NCBI GenBank assembly: GCA_001797335.1
Contig: MGPE01000002.1
Coordinates: forward strand, 270,102 to 334,101
From: Deltaproteobacteria bacterium GWA2_38_16
GTDB lineage: Bacteria > Bdellovibrionota > JACOXK01 > 2-02-FULL-40-11
Length of the DNA: 64,000 bases
Direction: 5' to 3'
The notes under the pieces were generated by a model. That model was not told the DNA's origin. It did no database searches and was given only the letters and a program-made list of their open reading frames with translations. This document shows positions 1 to 8,450 of this stretch, in pieces (position 1 is the first letter of the stretch; every line of letters starts with the position of its first letter). The position numbers were made by a program, and so were the translations under genes.

Positions 1-4
1 CTTT

Positions 5-101
5 CAATAACTGCCTTTTCGACGGTGGTTATATGCACTTCAAATTTAAGAGCGATCGGCCTAGACTTTGGAATGGGAACGATGGGCTGTTTGTTATCCT
101 G
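5..101 (+). repeat. Direct repeat A, copy 1 (coding-like relic)
   Basis: This stretch aligns without gaps to 1496-1592. The best-conserved core is gactttggaatgggaacgat at 64-83. An open frame enters from the window edge and stops at 159-161, so a partial gene end is possible. In that frame both copies share a peptide with the core PRLWNGND. Several differences between copies are synonymous (for example ctg/tta for Leu), which points to a protein-coding ancestry. The protein family was not recognised. Confidence 0.6.
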
Positions 102-296
102 TTTTTCTTGGACAGGTGTTTAAAGCTTCGTAAGGCGGGATGCATATTTGAGATGGACTAGAGCATTAACGTAGGAAGGCATTTTTTAAGAAAAAATATT
201 AATATCGCTGATCGAAAAGTTAAAAGCGACAGATTTTGAAGTAGATGTTTTTATTCTAGAAATATTGATAAATCTAGGGTATTTCTTTCTCTACAG

Positions 297-1100
297 ATGT
301 CACAATATATACATGGAAGTAGTCAAGACGAACAAGAACGTTTAGAAATTCAACATGGGTTGATTGGTGGAAAAGCATTTCTCCCCCCACTCACTGCCAA
401 GATGTGGGTATTGGATGTGGGGTGTGGTACGGGAATTGTGGCTCGAGAAATTTCTCCTTCAGTGGAGCTGGGTAAAGTCATTGGAATAGACATCCAAGAA
501 AAACAAATAAATAGAGCTATCCAAAGAGCTAATAAAGAAGGACTTTCCAATGTAAAATTTCAAATAGGTAAAGCTAGATGTCTTGAGTTCTTAGATGAAA
601 CTTTTGATGTGGTATACTGTCGTTTTCTTTTGGAACATGTTTCTAGTCCTCTCTCAGTTATCAGAGAAATGATACGAGTAACAAAACAAGGGGGACTCAT
701 TATTGCTTGTGAATGTAAAGTGGATTGTTGCTCCGCAACCATGCCTTCTCTCCCACATGTGAAATCAGCTTTAAACGCTCTTTATAAACTACAGACCATG
801 AATGGAGGAAATCCTCATATTGGTGAAAAGCTTGGCAATCTCTTTCAAGAGGCAGGTTTAATAGATATTAAAGAGGATATATTAATTTCAAGTCTTGAAA
901 CTCCTGATCAAATCAAACAATATGCGATGGGGGGTAGCCGACTGCTGAAAGCATCTGAAAGAGAACTCCTGAAAAATGGGCTCCTATCTCAAGAAGCTCT
1001 TAATCAAGCGTATGGTGAATGGGAAAAGTTTTCTGTTATTCCTCAAGCCAAGGCTTCTTTCAAGCTATGCCGTGTCCAAGGCATTCGTCCAGAAAAGTAA
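297..1100 (+). CDS. Class I SAM-dependent methyltransferase
   Basis: Predicted to transfer a methyl group from S-adenosylmethionine to an unidentified small molecule in the cytoplasm. The Rossmann motif I VLDVGCGTG lies near residues 38-46, the acidic end of strand beta-2 (GIDIQ) follows at about 63-67, and the motif-IV/post-I region contains FDVVYCRFLLEHV, typical of UbiE/Methyltransf_11-like enzymes. Length (267 aa) is normal for a stand-alone methyltransferase. No Shine-Dalgarno sequence is obvious before the ATG. The glyoxalase-fold gene begins 1 nt after its stop, so the two are probably co-transcribed. The pair lies between two copies of repeat A, which hints that they moved or were duplicated as a unit. 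The substrate cannot be told from sequence. Confidence 0.85.
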   Translation: MSQYIHGSSQDEQERLEIQHGLIGGKAFLPPLTAKMWVLDVGCGTGIVAREISPSVELGKVIGIDIQEKQINRAIQRANKEGLSNVKFQIGKARCLEFLDETFDVVYCRFLLEHVSSPLSVIREMIRVTKQGGLIIACECKVDCCSATMPSLPHVKSALNALYKLQTMNGGNPHIGEKLGNLFQEAGLIDIKEDILISSLETPDQIKQYAMGGSRLLKASERELLKNGLLSQEALNQAYGEWEKFSVIPQAKASFKLCRVQGIRPEK

Positions 1101-1101
1101 A

Positions 1102-1494
1102 ATGTCATCTCGCGTGCAACATATCCTTACAATTCTCGCAGTGAAAAACTTACCGAAATCTATTTCCTTTTATACCGAGGTATTTGGATGGGAACAAATT
1201 GTTAATGTTCCGGTTTATGCAGAATTTAAAATACCAGGAGGAATGCGTTTAGGACTTTATGAGCGTAAAAGTTTTGCTCTAAATGTAGGAAAAGTTCCCA
1301 TATGCACTATTACCAATGAACTGGCTCCAACGGAGCTTTATTTTTATGTAGATGATATTGAAGTCGCCATTGGTAAGTTCAAAAAAGCAAAAGCTATGGT
1401 ACTCAGTGAATTATCACGCCGTGATTGGGGTGATGAAGCCGCATATTTTGCAGATCCAGATGGAAACGTTATTGTCTTAGCTCATCCTCTTTAA
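1102..1494 (+). CDS. VOC (glyoxalase/bleomycin-resistance fold) protein
   Basis: A 130-aa single VOC module with two beta-alpha-beta-beta-beta halves. The first half starts QHILTILAVKN and has the usual SISFYTEVFGWE segment. The second half has ELYFYVDDIEVAI and ends DPDGNVIVLAHPL. The final metal-binding Glu seen in many DPDGNxxE motifs is absent here (Val/Leu at that place), so metal dependence is uncertain. A longer upstream frame exists from 976, but it would overlap the methyltransferase. The ATG at 1102, right after the methyltransferase stop, gives a standard VOC N-terminus and is preferred. Such proteins serve as lyases, dioxygenases or drug-binding resistance proteins; which one applies here is unknown. 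Confidence 0.8.
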   Translation: MSSRVQHILTILAVKNLPKSISFYTEVFGWEQIVNVPVYAEFKIPGGMRLGLYERKSFALNVGKVPICTITNELAPTELYFYVDDIEVAIGKFKKAKAMVLSELSRRDWGDEAAYFADPDGNVIVLAHPL

Positions 1495-1495
1495 A

Positions 1496-1592
1496 CAATA
1501 ACTACCGTTATCAGAGTGGAAGTATACACTTCAATTTTCCGAGTGATCTGCCCAGACTTTGGAATGGGAACGATAGGTTATTTGTCATCTTA
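1496..1592 (+). repeat. Direct repeat A, copy 2
   Basis: This begins immediately after the VOC gene stop and aligns gap-free with 5-101. The same reading frame is open from 1494 to a TGA near 1593-1595 and shares the SD-PRLWNGND-LFVIL peptide pattern with copy 1. It has no start codon or ribosome site of its own, so it looks like a gene-tail relic rather than a working gene. Confidence 0.6.
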
Positions 1593-1611
1593 TGAGTGAT
1601 GTAAACCTCGA

Positions 1612-1637
1612 GATCCTTCGGGCTTTGCCCTCAGGAT
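1612..1637. repeat. REP-like imperfect palindrome
   Basis: atccttcgggc and gccctcaggat face each other around a ttt loop, with a small internal mismatch. This arrangement resembles the short palindromic intergenic repeats (gatcctt...caggatgac type) scattered in many proteobacterial genomes. It stands alone here and could fold as an RNA hairpin downstream of the VOC gene. Confidence 0.5.
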
Positions 1638-1699
1638 GACAAAAGTCCACATACCTACCAGTTATCTGCTTTTAAAAATTGCCCGAATTTTAAATATAT

Positions 1700-1725
1700 C
1701 GGACGGTTTTCCGTCCGCGTTTTTT
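1700..1725 (+). terminator. Rho-independent terminator
   Basis: A perfect 7-bp stem, CGGACGG pairing with CCGTCCG around a TTTT loop, is followed after CG by six T residues. It can end transcripts from the methyltransferase/VOC pair and insulates the sigma-54-type promoter that starts about 20 bp further on. Confidence 0.75.
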
Positions 1726-1745
1726 GACATTTGAGTTCAAATCCC

Positions 1746-1762
1746 CTGGCACAAGGATTGCA
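1746..1762 (+). promoter_or_regulatory. Sigma-54 (-24/-12) promoter motif
   Basis: CTGGCACAAGGATTGCA matches the sigma-54 consensus YTGGCACGrNNNTTGCW at all but one defined position. GG at 1748-1749 and GC at 1760-1761 are separated by the required 10 bp. The predicted start of transcription is near 1773, just before the ATG at 1777. No activator gene is seen next to it. Confidence 0.65.
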
Positions 1763-1776
1763 TATGCTTTGTGCCG

Positions 1777-2106
1777 ATGTGCCCACATGCTAAATGCAAA
1801 GATTTTTATACAGATGAAGAATTGAGTAGTATTCGAAAGGCTTGGATCAAAGAGAAGTCTCGTATTGATGAAGATTGGGTTCGATTTGGATATAATTATG
1901 ATCGAGATGTAGAATATAAAAGATGTTTACATGAGGGAGATTTTACTTTATATCCACATATTAAAAGTTTGGTTTTGGATGTTTATCGGAGGGTCGTAGA
2001 ATATGGCTATTACTCAAAGTCAAAAAAAGAAGAAAAAAGTGCCAGAGTTAAATTGGCCAAGGTGGTCTCCCGGTATTTCTATGAACGAATTAGACCAAAA
2101 AGATAA
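1777..2106 (+). CDS. Small protein of unknown function
   Basis: About 109 aa, not recognised. It begins MCPHAKCKDFYTDEE, contains two near-N-terminal Cys and a third Cys at mid-length, and has a strongly basic C-terminus rich in Lys/Arg (SKSKKEEKSARVK, then YERIRPKR). A GTG at 1771 also opens the frame, but it would precede the transcription start predicted from the sigma-54 motif. The ATG at 1777 is therefore preferred, giving an almost leaderless message. The 3' third overlaps the next gene in another frame by about 100 nt. A small regulator, a nucleic-acid-binding protein or one half of an overlapping pair are all possible. Confidence 0.5.
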   Translation: MCPHAKCKDFYTDEELSSIRKAWIKEKSRIDEDWVRFGYNYDRDVEYKRCLHEGDFTLYPHIKSLVLDVYRRVVEYGYYSKSKKEEKSARVKLAKVVSRYFYERIRPKR

Positions 2107-2398
2107 TCCCGTTATGCAGTTTAAAAATGGTACCACTGTATATGAATCAGATCTAGAAAATCTACCTGAATTTGATTGGGATAATCCTAAAAATAAACAA
2201 TGGATTGAAGAGGAAAAAGAAAAGTCTAGAAAGTATTACGAAAAGCATTTTAATGGATGGAGCGAGAAAGATCTTCATGATTTTGTGAATTATAAATTAA
2301 AGCTTTCTAAGAATAAACCTGAATTACATTGGCAAAAAATTCATCAAATAGCACTAAAAATTTTTAAAGCAAAAATCAAAAACCGAAAAGATCATTAG
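2003..2398 (+). CDS. Small charged protein of unknown function
   Basis: 131 aa with an excellent ribosome site (GGAGGG at 1988-1993, 9 nt before the ATG). It overlaps the preceding gene by 104 nt in a different frame, so the two are probably translationally coupled on the sigma-54-driven message. The N-terminus is a lysine run (KKKKK). The middle is acidic and Trp/Asp-rich (EFDWDNPKNKQWIEEEKEK). The C-terminus is predicted helical and basic. An internal ATG at 2081 would remove most of the overlap but has no ribosome site as good. No family was recognised. Confidence 0.55.
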   Translation: MAITQSQKKKKKVPELNWPRWSPGISMNELDQKDNPVMQFKNGTTVYESDLENLPEFDWDNPKNKQWIEEEKEKSRKYYEKHFNGWSEKDLHDFVNYKLKLSKNKPELHWQKIHQIALKIFKAKIKNRKDH

Positions 2399-2450
2399 AA
2401 AAATAGAGGGCATTGCAAAAATCACTCTTCTCTGGTAAGAATACCCATCT

Positions 2451-4250
2451 GTGCGGTTTTTTCGTTATTTTTTAAGTTCTTTTCTCCTCTTTTATATTAC
2501 TTCGTTTGCCCAAGCTCAGACCTTAAATTGTACAAACGTAGACACCTATTTAAAGCTCTTAGCCAATAGTCATTTTTCCTTGACTGAATCGACTCTTAAA
2601 ACCCTTGAAAAAAATGCAGCCATCTCTCTTTTAGAAGATACTGCCGCTCAGCAAACACTTCAAAATACGGGGGGCACGTACAAAGCTATTTGTGAAGCCT
2701 TCGTTCGACTTTCAGGGATTTCCAATCCCCAAAATTCTTTTTATGAAAAATTCCTCACTAAAACTCTTGATGAAGTAGATCCCCATACCAATTTTTTTGA
2801 TGAACCCGAAGCCAAGAAATTTTCAGATAGCCTTCAGGGAGAATTTGAAGGTCTAGGGATTACCTTTAAAGCGCAGGGAGAAAATGGCCATGGGCCTTTT
2901 CGAATTTACGCCGTTATCCCTGGATCTCCTGCGGCGATACGAGGCTTACAAGTAGATGACTTGATCTTAAAAATGAATGAGCAAAATACTTCTGATCTTA
3001 CTCGAGAAGAATTTCATAAAATGATTCAAGATCAAAAAGGTTCTTTTTCGCTAACCGTTCAAAGGGGAGATCTTACCTTGAGCATTCTATGCCATAAAGA
3101 ACGCTTTTCTAATCCCAGTGTCAGTTATTATTTCCTCCACACCCAAGGGCTGGCCTATATTAAAATTAACATGTTTACACTTACGACGGGAGAAGAATTA
3201 GAAGGAGTTATTCAATTTCTGCAAAATATCTATGAAGATGACTTAAAAGGAATCCTCTTAGATTTAAGAGAAAACTTAGGGGGAAACCTGTCTGCTGCCA
3301 TTAAAGTAGCAGATATCTTTATAGATCGAGGCCCTCTTGTTTATGCTTATAATAAAAATAATGAGCTCAGTAATACTTTCGAGGCTAGAGGGGTTGGTGT
3401 CACAACCTCCGCCCCTCTTCTTATTTTAACCAACAATTTTTCTGCTTCCGCTTCAGAAGTGGTCACGGGAGCCCTTCAAGACTATGGACGAGCATTCGTG
3501 GTTGGAAAACCTTCTTTTGGAAAAGGCACTATTTTAGGTTTCTGGCCTCTTGAAAACACAACTCCCAATTATCATGGAGCCATTACCTTTACGACCAGTG
3601 CTTTTTTTCGTCCTTCAGGTCAAACTGTCCAATGGAATGGGGTCACTCCAGATCTTGAAATAGAAGATCCTCAAATTACAAAACCTGTCTATGAACGAGA
3701 TCACCCTAAAGCCCTTCATTTAGATCCCATCCCTCGAGAATTTAACGCTCCGTATGCGTTTAGACAAACGGCTAAAACCATTGCGTCTGCTTTTTCATTC
3801 CGAAACAATTATTCCAATTTTGAAAATAGTGATATTCAGCTTACCAAAGCCACAGATCTTTTAAAAAGAATAGCACTGATTCCCGAAGAGCCCTCTCATT
3901 TTGGGCCTCCTTTTTATTATGCTCATCCCTCTCACAGACTTCACATGAATACCGATCTTTACGAACCAGAAAGTAAATTGGTGGCTAAATTTAGCTTTAA
4001 AGTAAGAAAAAAAATGGGTAAGAAAAAAAGTTCTCCTATTCAAGAAGAAACACTTTACGAAACATTTGGATTTGTGACTGGAAACGAATTAACCTTATCC
4101 TTACAAAATACGCCGGTTGAAACATATGTCACCAATTATCAAAATTACGGATCTGTGATTTTAGAAGTAACCATCCAAAAAAAGACAAAAGCCAATCCTG
4201 AGATTCAAACCTTTACGTACAAAACCTTTGTGCTTTTTGATCCTCTTTAA
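2451..4250 (+). CDS. S41 C-terminal processing (Prc/Tsp-like) protease
   Basis: A 599-aa periplasmic serine peptidase with a Ser/Lys dyad. A signal peptide (about residues 1-22, ending AQA) is followed by a helical region, a PDZ domain (about 135-215, with GLGITF and GSPAAIRGLQVDDLIL), and the S41 catalytic domain. That domain has the SASASE nucleophile motif at about 331-336 and Lys358 in FGKGT. The last ~200 residues resemble the C-terminal region of Prc/Tsp. Such enzymes degrade tagged periplasmic proteins or control peptidoglycan hydrolases. The GTG start is chosen because it gives the signal peptide directly. It converges on ctaB with only 2 nt between the genes. It is somewhat shorter than Escherichia coli Prc. 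Confidence 0.9.
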   Translation: MRFFRYFLSSFLLFYITSFAQAQTLNCTNVDTYLKLLANSHFSLTESTLKTLEKNAAISLLEDTAAQQTLQNTGGTYKAICEAFVRLSGISNPQNSFYEKFLTKTLDEVDPHTNFFDEPEAKKFSDSLQGEFEGLGITFKAQGENGHGPFRIYAVIPGSPAAIRGLQVDDLILKMNEQNTSDLTREEFHKMIQDQKGSFSLTVQRGDLTLSILCHKERFSNPSVSYYFLHTQGLAYIKINMFTLTTGEELEGVIQFLQNIYEDDLKGILLDLRENLGGNLSAAIKVADIFIDRGPLVYAYNKNNELSNTFEARGVGVTTSAPLLILTNNFSASASEVVTGALQDYGRAFVVGKPSFGKGTILGFWPLENTTPNYHGAITFTTSAFFRPSGQTVQWNGVTPDLEIEDPQITKPVYERDHPKALHLDPIPREFNAPYAFRQTAKTIASAFSFRNNYSNFENSDIQLTKATDLLKRIALIPEEPSHFGPPFYYAHPSHRLHMNTDLYEPESKLVAKFSFKVRKKMGKKKSSPIQEETLYETFGFVTGNELTLSLQNTPVETYVTNYQNYGSVILEVTIQKKTKANPEIQTFTYKTFVLFDPL

Positions 4251-4252
4251 TT

Positions 4253-5104
4253 TTAAAAGAGAGCATCTAGAATTATCACACAAAAAAGAAGCATTAAGTA
4301 GCCAATGGAATACTGAAAAAGTCTTTTAGCCAATACTACCGTTTTTTCCGTATATAATCGAAAGGCCATCCACACAAACATCATTCCTAAAAGAAGCGCT
4401 AAAACCACATAGAAAGCTCCCAGATTTTTTGAAAAATATAAACATAAAGACAAAGGTACCAACACCGCAGAGTAATAAAAAATCTGTTCTCGAGTCGCTT
4501 CATCCCCTTTCACCAGTGGCATCATAGGATACGATACTTTTTGATAATCCTCTTTGTAACACAGTGCCAAAGACCAAAAATGCGGAGGCGTCCACAAAAA
4601 TATGATTAAAAACATGACCCACGCTTCCCATCCCAACGTTCCTGTCGCCGCTGCCCAACCAATAAGAGGCCCCATGGCTCCCCCTGCTCCACCAATGACA
4701 ATATTATAAGGTGTTTTAGGTTTTAACCACAGCGTGTAATAAAAACTATAAAACACAATCGTAAAGAACCCTAAAAAACTCGAAAAAATTCCTCCAAAAT
4801 ACCACAGTATAAAAATCCCCAAAATTCCTGTCACCACACTAAAGATCAACGCATGAAAAGGGGTGATTTTTCCCAAAGGGAGTGGTCTTTTTTTGGCCGT
4901 TCGTTCCATCTGTTTATCAATATCTCTTTCAAAATATTGATTAAAACTATTAGCCGATCCCCCAGTTAAAAAAATTCCGGATACAATGATAAAAAGAGTA
5001 AAGGGTTTTTCCCACAAACTCTTCTCTACGAGTAAAGCTGCAAAGCCTGTAATGGCAAAGAGTAAACTAATTCTGGGTTTTGTTAAATTAAGATAATCTC
5101 GCAT
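4253..5104 (-). CDS. ctaB: Protoheme IX farnesyltransferase (heme O synthase)
   Basis: An integral-membrane UbiA-family prenyltransferase that adds a farnesyl chain to protoheme IX, making heme O for the oxidase. The allylic-diphosphate motif is clear (NSFNQYFERDIDKQMERT, an NxxxDxxxD arrangement at about 53-65), followed by KKRPLPLG. A second loop carries GDEATREQI near residue 200. Predicted helices fill the rest and the length (283 aa) is standard. It is the last gene of the cta operon. Its start overlaps the end of ctaA by 17 nt, implying coupled translation and sequential use of the two enzymes. Confidence 0.93.
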   Translation of the reverse strand: MRDYLNLTKPRISLLFAITGFAALLVEKSLWEKPFTLFIIVSGIFLTGGSANSFNQYFERDIDKQMERTAKKRPLPLGKITPFHALIFSVVTGILGIFILWYFGGIFSSFLGFFTIVFYSFYYTLWLKPKTPYNIVIGGAGGAMGPLIGWAAATGTLGWEAWVMFLIIFLWTPPHFWSLALCYKEDYQKVSYPMMPLVKGDEATREQIFYYSAVLVPLSLCLYFSKNLGAFYVVLALLLGMMFVWMAFRLYTEKTVVLAKRLFQYSIGYLMLLFCVIILDALF

Positions 5105-5963
5105 ATGTTATTTTATACGCTGTTACTAAAGCCATTGAAAAAAGAGCTGTCGCTACGGCTAAATGCGCCACACTCACCAGTAGAGGTAATTTAAAAAGCA
5201 CATTTGAAATTCCCAAGCCCAGTTGAAGAAAGGTTAAGATGAGTAACACTTTAACCGATGTTTTAAACTTGGGATCTTCTACGCTTTTTGAAATCAGCCA
5301 TAGCCCAACCATCGCTGCCAAGATCACATAGGCAATCAGACGATGAAAAAAATGATAAGCCACGGTTCCAATGAGCGGAGGAATCCATTGGCCTAAGCAC
5401 GTGGGAAAATCTGGACACGCAAGCCCTGCATGAGAAGAGCTCACCAACGTTCCTAAAATGAGCTGAGCAAAAATAAGTGCTACCATAAACCAGATTCCTC
5501 GTACTATCGCACTCGGAATGACATTTTCTGACGGTCTCATGACGTAATGAGCATCACTGATTTTTAAAAGCATGATAATAAGACAGGAAAAAAATAAAGT
5601 TCCCACCGCCACATGCACCGTTACAAAATGAGGATGCAAAAGCTGCTTTACTGTCAAAGCTCCTAAAATAACTTGAAGAATCAATAAAGGAAGGGCAATT
5701 CCTGCCCAAATCCCACTCTTTTTTCGATACTCTTCAGAAGAAAATATTTTTATTCCAATCCCTAACGTCAGAAATCCCACAATGGCTGCAATCAGCCGAT
5801 GTCCCCATTCTAAGAGGACTAAAGTATCCATGGGGGGGATGATTTTTCCATGGCATAGGGGCCAATCAGGGCAGGCCAGACCCGCTCCATGGGTTCTGAC
5901 AAGACTCCCCCACACAAAAAGAATGAAAACCAGCACAATGTCTAGGGTTAATAATTTTTTCAT
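5088..5963 (-). CDS. ctaA: Heme A synthase
   Basis: A 291-aa, probably eight-helix membrane protein that oxidises heme O to heme A. The internal duplication typical of CtaA is visible. The N-half has GAGLACPDWPLCHG and the C-half has HAGLACPDFPTCLG, each with a cysteine pair in an outer loop. Heme-ligand histidines occur in EWGHRLIAA, VTVHVAVG, FHRLIAY and SVAHLAVA. It lies between the subunit IV gene and ctaB in the same operon, directly abutting the former, as expected for a dedicated heme A supply to this oxidase. Confidence 0.93.
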   Translation of the reverse strand: MKKLLTLDIVLVFILFVWGSLVRTHGAGLACPDWPLCHGKIIPPMDTLVLLEWGHRLIAAIVGFLTLGIGIKIFSSEEYRKKSGIWAGIALPLLILQVILGALTVKQLLHPHFVTVHVAVGTLFFSCLIIMLLKISDAHYVMRPSENVIPSAIVRGIWFMVALIFAQLILGTLVSSSHAGLACPDFPTCLGQWIPPLIGTVAYHFFHRLIAYVILAAMVGLWLISKSVEDPKFKTSVKVLLILTFLQLGLGISNVLFKLPLLVSVAHLAVATALFSMALVTAYKITYARLS

Positions 5964-6226
5964 TATCTCAAAAAAACATCGGCACCGGTTAAGCCGATAA
6001 AAATAGCTAAAAATATAAAGGCAGAAATAAACACAACCTGGTTAAATTTATTATCATACTTTAAATGCATGAAGTAAAGACAAACCAGACTGGCTTTAAT
6101 GGAGGCAATGGCCATAGCAACCACAATATTAAAAATTCCAAAATTAAAATAAGAGGTAGTAACGGTAATCACCGTTAGAATTAAAAGGCTTACCACTACT
6201 GCCAAATATGTTTTTTCATGATTCAT
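5963..6226 (-). CDS. ctaF: Cytochrome c oxidase subunit IV (caa3 type)
   Basis: 87 aa with three predicted membrane helices. It matches the small prokaryotic subunit IV of caa3-type oxidases (COX4_pro-like), including the central SIKASLVCLYFMHLKYD segment that is the most conserved part of this family. It is a structural subunit of the oxidase with no redox centres. It starts 4 nt after ctaE ends and abuts ctaA. Confidence 0.88.
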   Translation of the reverse strand: MNHEKTYLAVVVSLLILTVITVTTSYFNFGIFNIVVAMAIASIKASLVCLYFMHLKYDNKFNQVVFISAFIFLAIFIGLTGADVFLR

Positions 6227-6230
6227 ATTT

Positions 6231-6863
6231 TCATCCTATCAAATATAAAAGTGGAAATAAATAAATCCAGATTAAATCCACCAAGTGCCAATAAATCCCC
6301 GTCATCTCAACCGGAGTATGGTAGGATTCATCAAAATCCCCTCTTCTGGTTCTCACCATGACCCAAAAAATAAGCCCCATCCCGACCAGGACATGAAGCC
6401 CATGCAGTCCCGTCATCATAAAATAAAGAGAAAAAAATAAGGGGGCTTTCGGATGCGAAATTTCATCAAAAGAAAAATGGATGCCTGGCAATAGCCCTTC
6501 GTGAATTTTATGACTATATTCCATATATTTAATCGTCATAAAGATAAGTCCACAAATAAAGGTGATTAAAAGGAGCTTTAGAGCTCTTTGAGAGTCATTA
6601 TGTTTTGCACGGCTCACCGCCATGGCCATCGTAAAACTACTGCAAATAAGAACGACGGTATTCATGGCCCCCATTACCTTATTTAAATGAAGACTCGCCT
6701 CATGAAACATCTCCGGATATAATCCACGATTCATAATATAAATGACAAAAAGCCCCCCAAAGAGCAAAATTTCTGTCACCAAAAATAACCACACCCCCAA
6801 TTTTGAAGCTTCATAGGCTTGCTTTGCATCATCAAAATGAGAGGGTATTGTATGTTTTGTCAT
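6231..6863 (-). CDS. ctaE: Cytochrome c oxidase subunit III
   Basis: 210 aa, predicted five-helix subunit III as in caa3 oxidases (shorter than the seven-helix mitochondrial form). Characteristic stretches are [18 protein letters not shown] near the N-terminus, [18 protein letters not shown] in the middle and [17 protein letters not shown] at the end. It stabilises the catalytic core and proton uptake. It overlaps the 3' end of ctaD by 4 nt, the classical coupled stop/start. Confidence 0.93.
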   Translation of the reverse strand: MTKHTIPSHFDDAKQAYEASKLGVWLFLVTEILLFGGLFVIYIMNRGLYPEMFHEASLHLNKVMGAMNTVVLICSSFTMAMAVSRAKHNDSQRALKLLLITFICGLIFMTIKYMEYSHKIHEGLLPGIHFSFDEISHPKAPLFFSLYFMMTGLHGLHVLVGMGLIFWVMVRTRRGDFDESYHTPVEMTGIYWHLVDLIWIYLFPLLYLIG

Positions 6864-8443
6864 GATTTTAAAACTCCATATTGATAAGGTCCTTCAATCA
6901 CCTGAGGAGTTTCATCAAAATTATGCATCGTCGGAGGAGAAGGCAGTTGCCACTCTAAAGTTTTTGCACCCCAGGGATTATTTTCAGCCTTTTTCCCTTT
7001 GAAGAGAGAATAAATCAAATAGGCAAACATCAGCAAAAACCCCACATTAATGAGCCACGAGCCTACCGTGGACACCTGATTTAAGAAGGTAAAGTTTTGG
7101 GCATATTCATGATATCGCCTAGGCATTCCCAGCTTTCCAAGATAAAACTGAGGTAAAAATGTTACGTTAAATCCTACAAAAATGAAAAACCAAGAAATTT
7201 TTCCTAAAATTTCTGGGTACATTCGGCCAAACATTTTTGGCCACCAATAATGAAGGCCCGCCAAAAATCCCATGACCGTCCCCCCCATCATCACATAGTG
7301 GAAATGGGCCACCACAAAATAGGTATCATGAAGATGCACATCCACCGACAATGCCGCTAAAAATAATCCGGTCAACCCCCCGATGGTAAACAGAAAAATA
7401 AAAGAAAGTGCATAGAGCATGGGGGTTTGAAGGTGAATAGAGCCCTTGTACATCGTTGCTGTCCAGTTAAAAATTTTAATAGCCGTGGGAATAGCTACCA
7501 ACATTGTAAGAAGAGAAAATAAAAAATTCGCCCATTGAGATTCTCCACTCACAAACATGTGATGCCCCCACACTAAAAAACTAATAAAAGCAATGGCGAG
7601 CGACGAATACGCAATGGCTTTATATCCAAAAATATGTTTTCTAGAAAAAACAGTAATCACTTCGCTAATAATTCCCATCGCAGGAAGTATCATAATGTAG
7701 ACAGCCGGATGAGAATAAAACCAAAAGAAATGTTGAAATAAAATAGGATCCCCTCCTAATTGAGGATCAAAAAATCCAATGCCTAATACTCTTTCCATCA
7801 CTAAAAGAAGAGTCGTAATCCCAATCACAGGTGTAGCCAGCACTTGAATAATGGCGGTAGCATAAATGGCCCACACAAAAAGAGGCATTCGGTGAAAGGT
7901 CATCCCAGGCGCTCTTAATTTATGAACCGTCACCATAAAATTAAGTCCAGTCAAAATTGAAGAAAACCCCATTACAAAAACACCCAGGGTTACTAAGATC
8001 ACACTGGTTTGGGTACGAATGCTATAGGGAGTGTAAAAAGTCCATCCTGTATCGACTCCTCCTGTAACCAGTGCCAATGCGGCCAAGAGAGCTCCACCCA
8101 CAAAAATATAATAACTGGCTAGATTCAGCCGTGGAAATGCAACATCTTTAGCGCCGATCAAAATAGGTAAAAAGAAATTTCCCAACGCCGCTGGAATCAC
8201 CGGAATAATAAACATAAAAATCATAATAGCGCCGTGAAACGTAAAAAATTTATTATAGACATCTGCAGAAAATAAAGGCCCCGGGCTAAATAATTCTACC
8301 CGAATGAGTATCGCAAAAATGCCCCCAATGGCTAAAAAGATAAGATTAGTTAAAAGATACATCACTCCAATGCGCTTATGATCACGTGTCGTAAACCAAG
8401 ACCAAAATCCGCCTTCTTCTAAATAATTTGCATGACTCATCAC
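6860..8443 (-). CDS. ctaD: Cytochrome c oxidase subunit I, type A2
   Basis: The 527-aa catalytic subunit that reduces oxygen to water and pumps protons. Heme/copper ligands are all visible: [11 protein letters not shown] (low-spin heme His), the helix-VI motif [13 protein letters not shown] (Cu-B His and cross-linked Tyr), WGHHMFVSG (Cu-B His pair), and [15 protein letters not shown] (heme a3 and heme a His). Helix VI carries YSHPAV instead of GHPEV. The D-channel Glu is therefore missing and replaced by the Tyr-Ser motif that defines the A2 class of heme-copper oxidases. It lies 8 nt after ctaC in the operon. Confidence 0.96.
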   Translation of the reverse strand: MMSHANYLEEGGFWSWFTTRDHKRIGVMYLLTNLIFLAIGGIFAILIRVELFSPGPLFSADVYNKFFTFHGAIMIFMFIIPVIPAALGNFFLPILIGAKDVAFPRLNLASYYIFVGGALLAALALVTGGVDTGWTFYTPYSIRTQTSVILVTLGVFVMGFSSILTGLNFMVTVHKLRAPGMTFHRMPLFVWAIYATAIIQVLATPVIGITTLLLVMERVLGIGFFDPQLGGDPILFQHFFWFYSHPAVYIMILPAMGIISEVITVFSRKHIFGYKAIAYSSLAIAFISFLVWGHHMFVSGESQWANFLFSLLTMLVAIPTAIKIFNWTATMYKGSIHLQTPMLYALSFIFLFTIGGLTGLFLAALSVDVHLHDTYFVVAHFHYVMMGGTVMGFLAGLHYWWPKMFGRMYPEILGKISWFFIFVGFNVTFLPQFYLGKLGMPRRYHEYAQNFTFLNQVSTVGSWLINVGFLLMFAYLIYSLFKGKKAENNPWGAKTLEWQLPSPPTMHNFDETPQVIEGPYQYGVLKS

Positions 8444-8450
8444 TCTTTCC

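Noticed and set aside
1067-1101. Longer start (976) of the VOC protein
   Set aside because: It would overlap most of the methyltransferase 3' end; the VOC fold begins just after 1102.
1731-1746. gagttcaaatccc resembles a tRNA T-arm
   Set aside because: The flanking stems do not pair and no anticodon or D-arm can be drawn.
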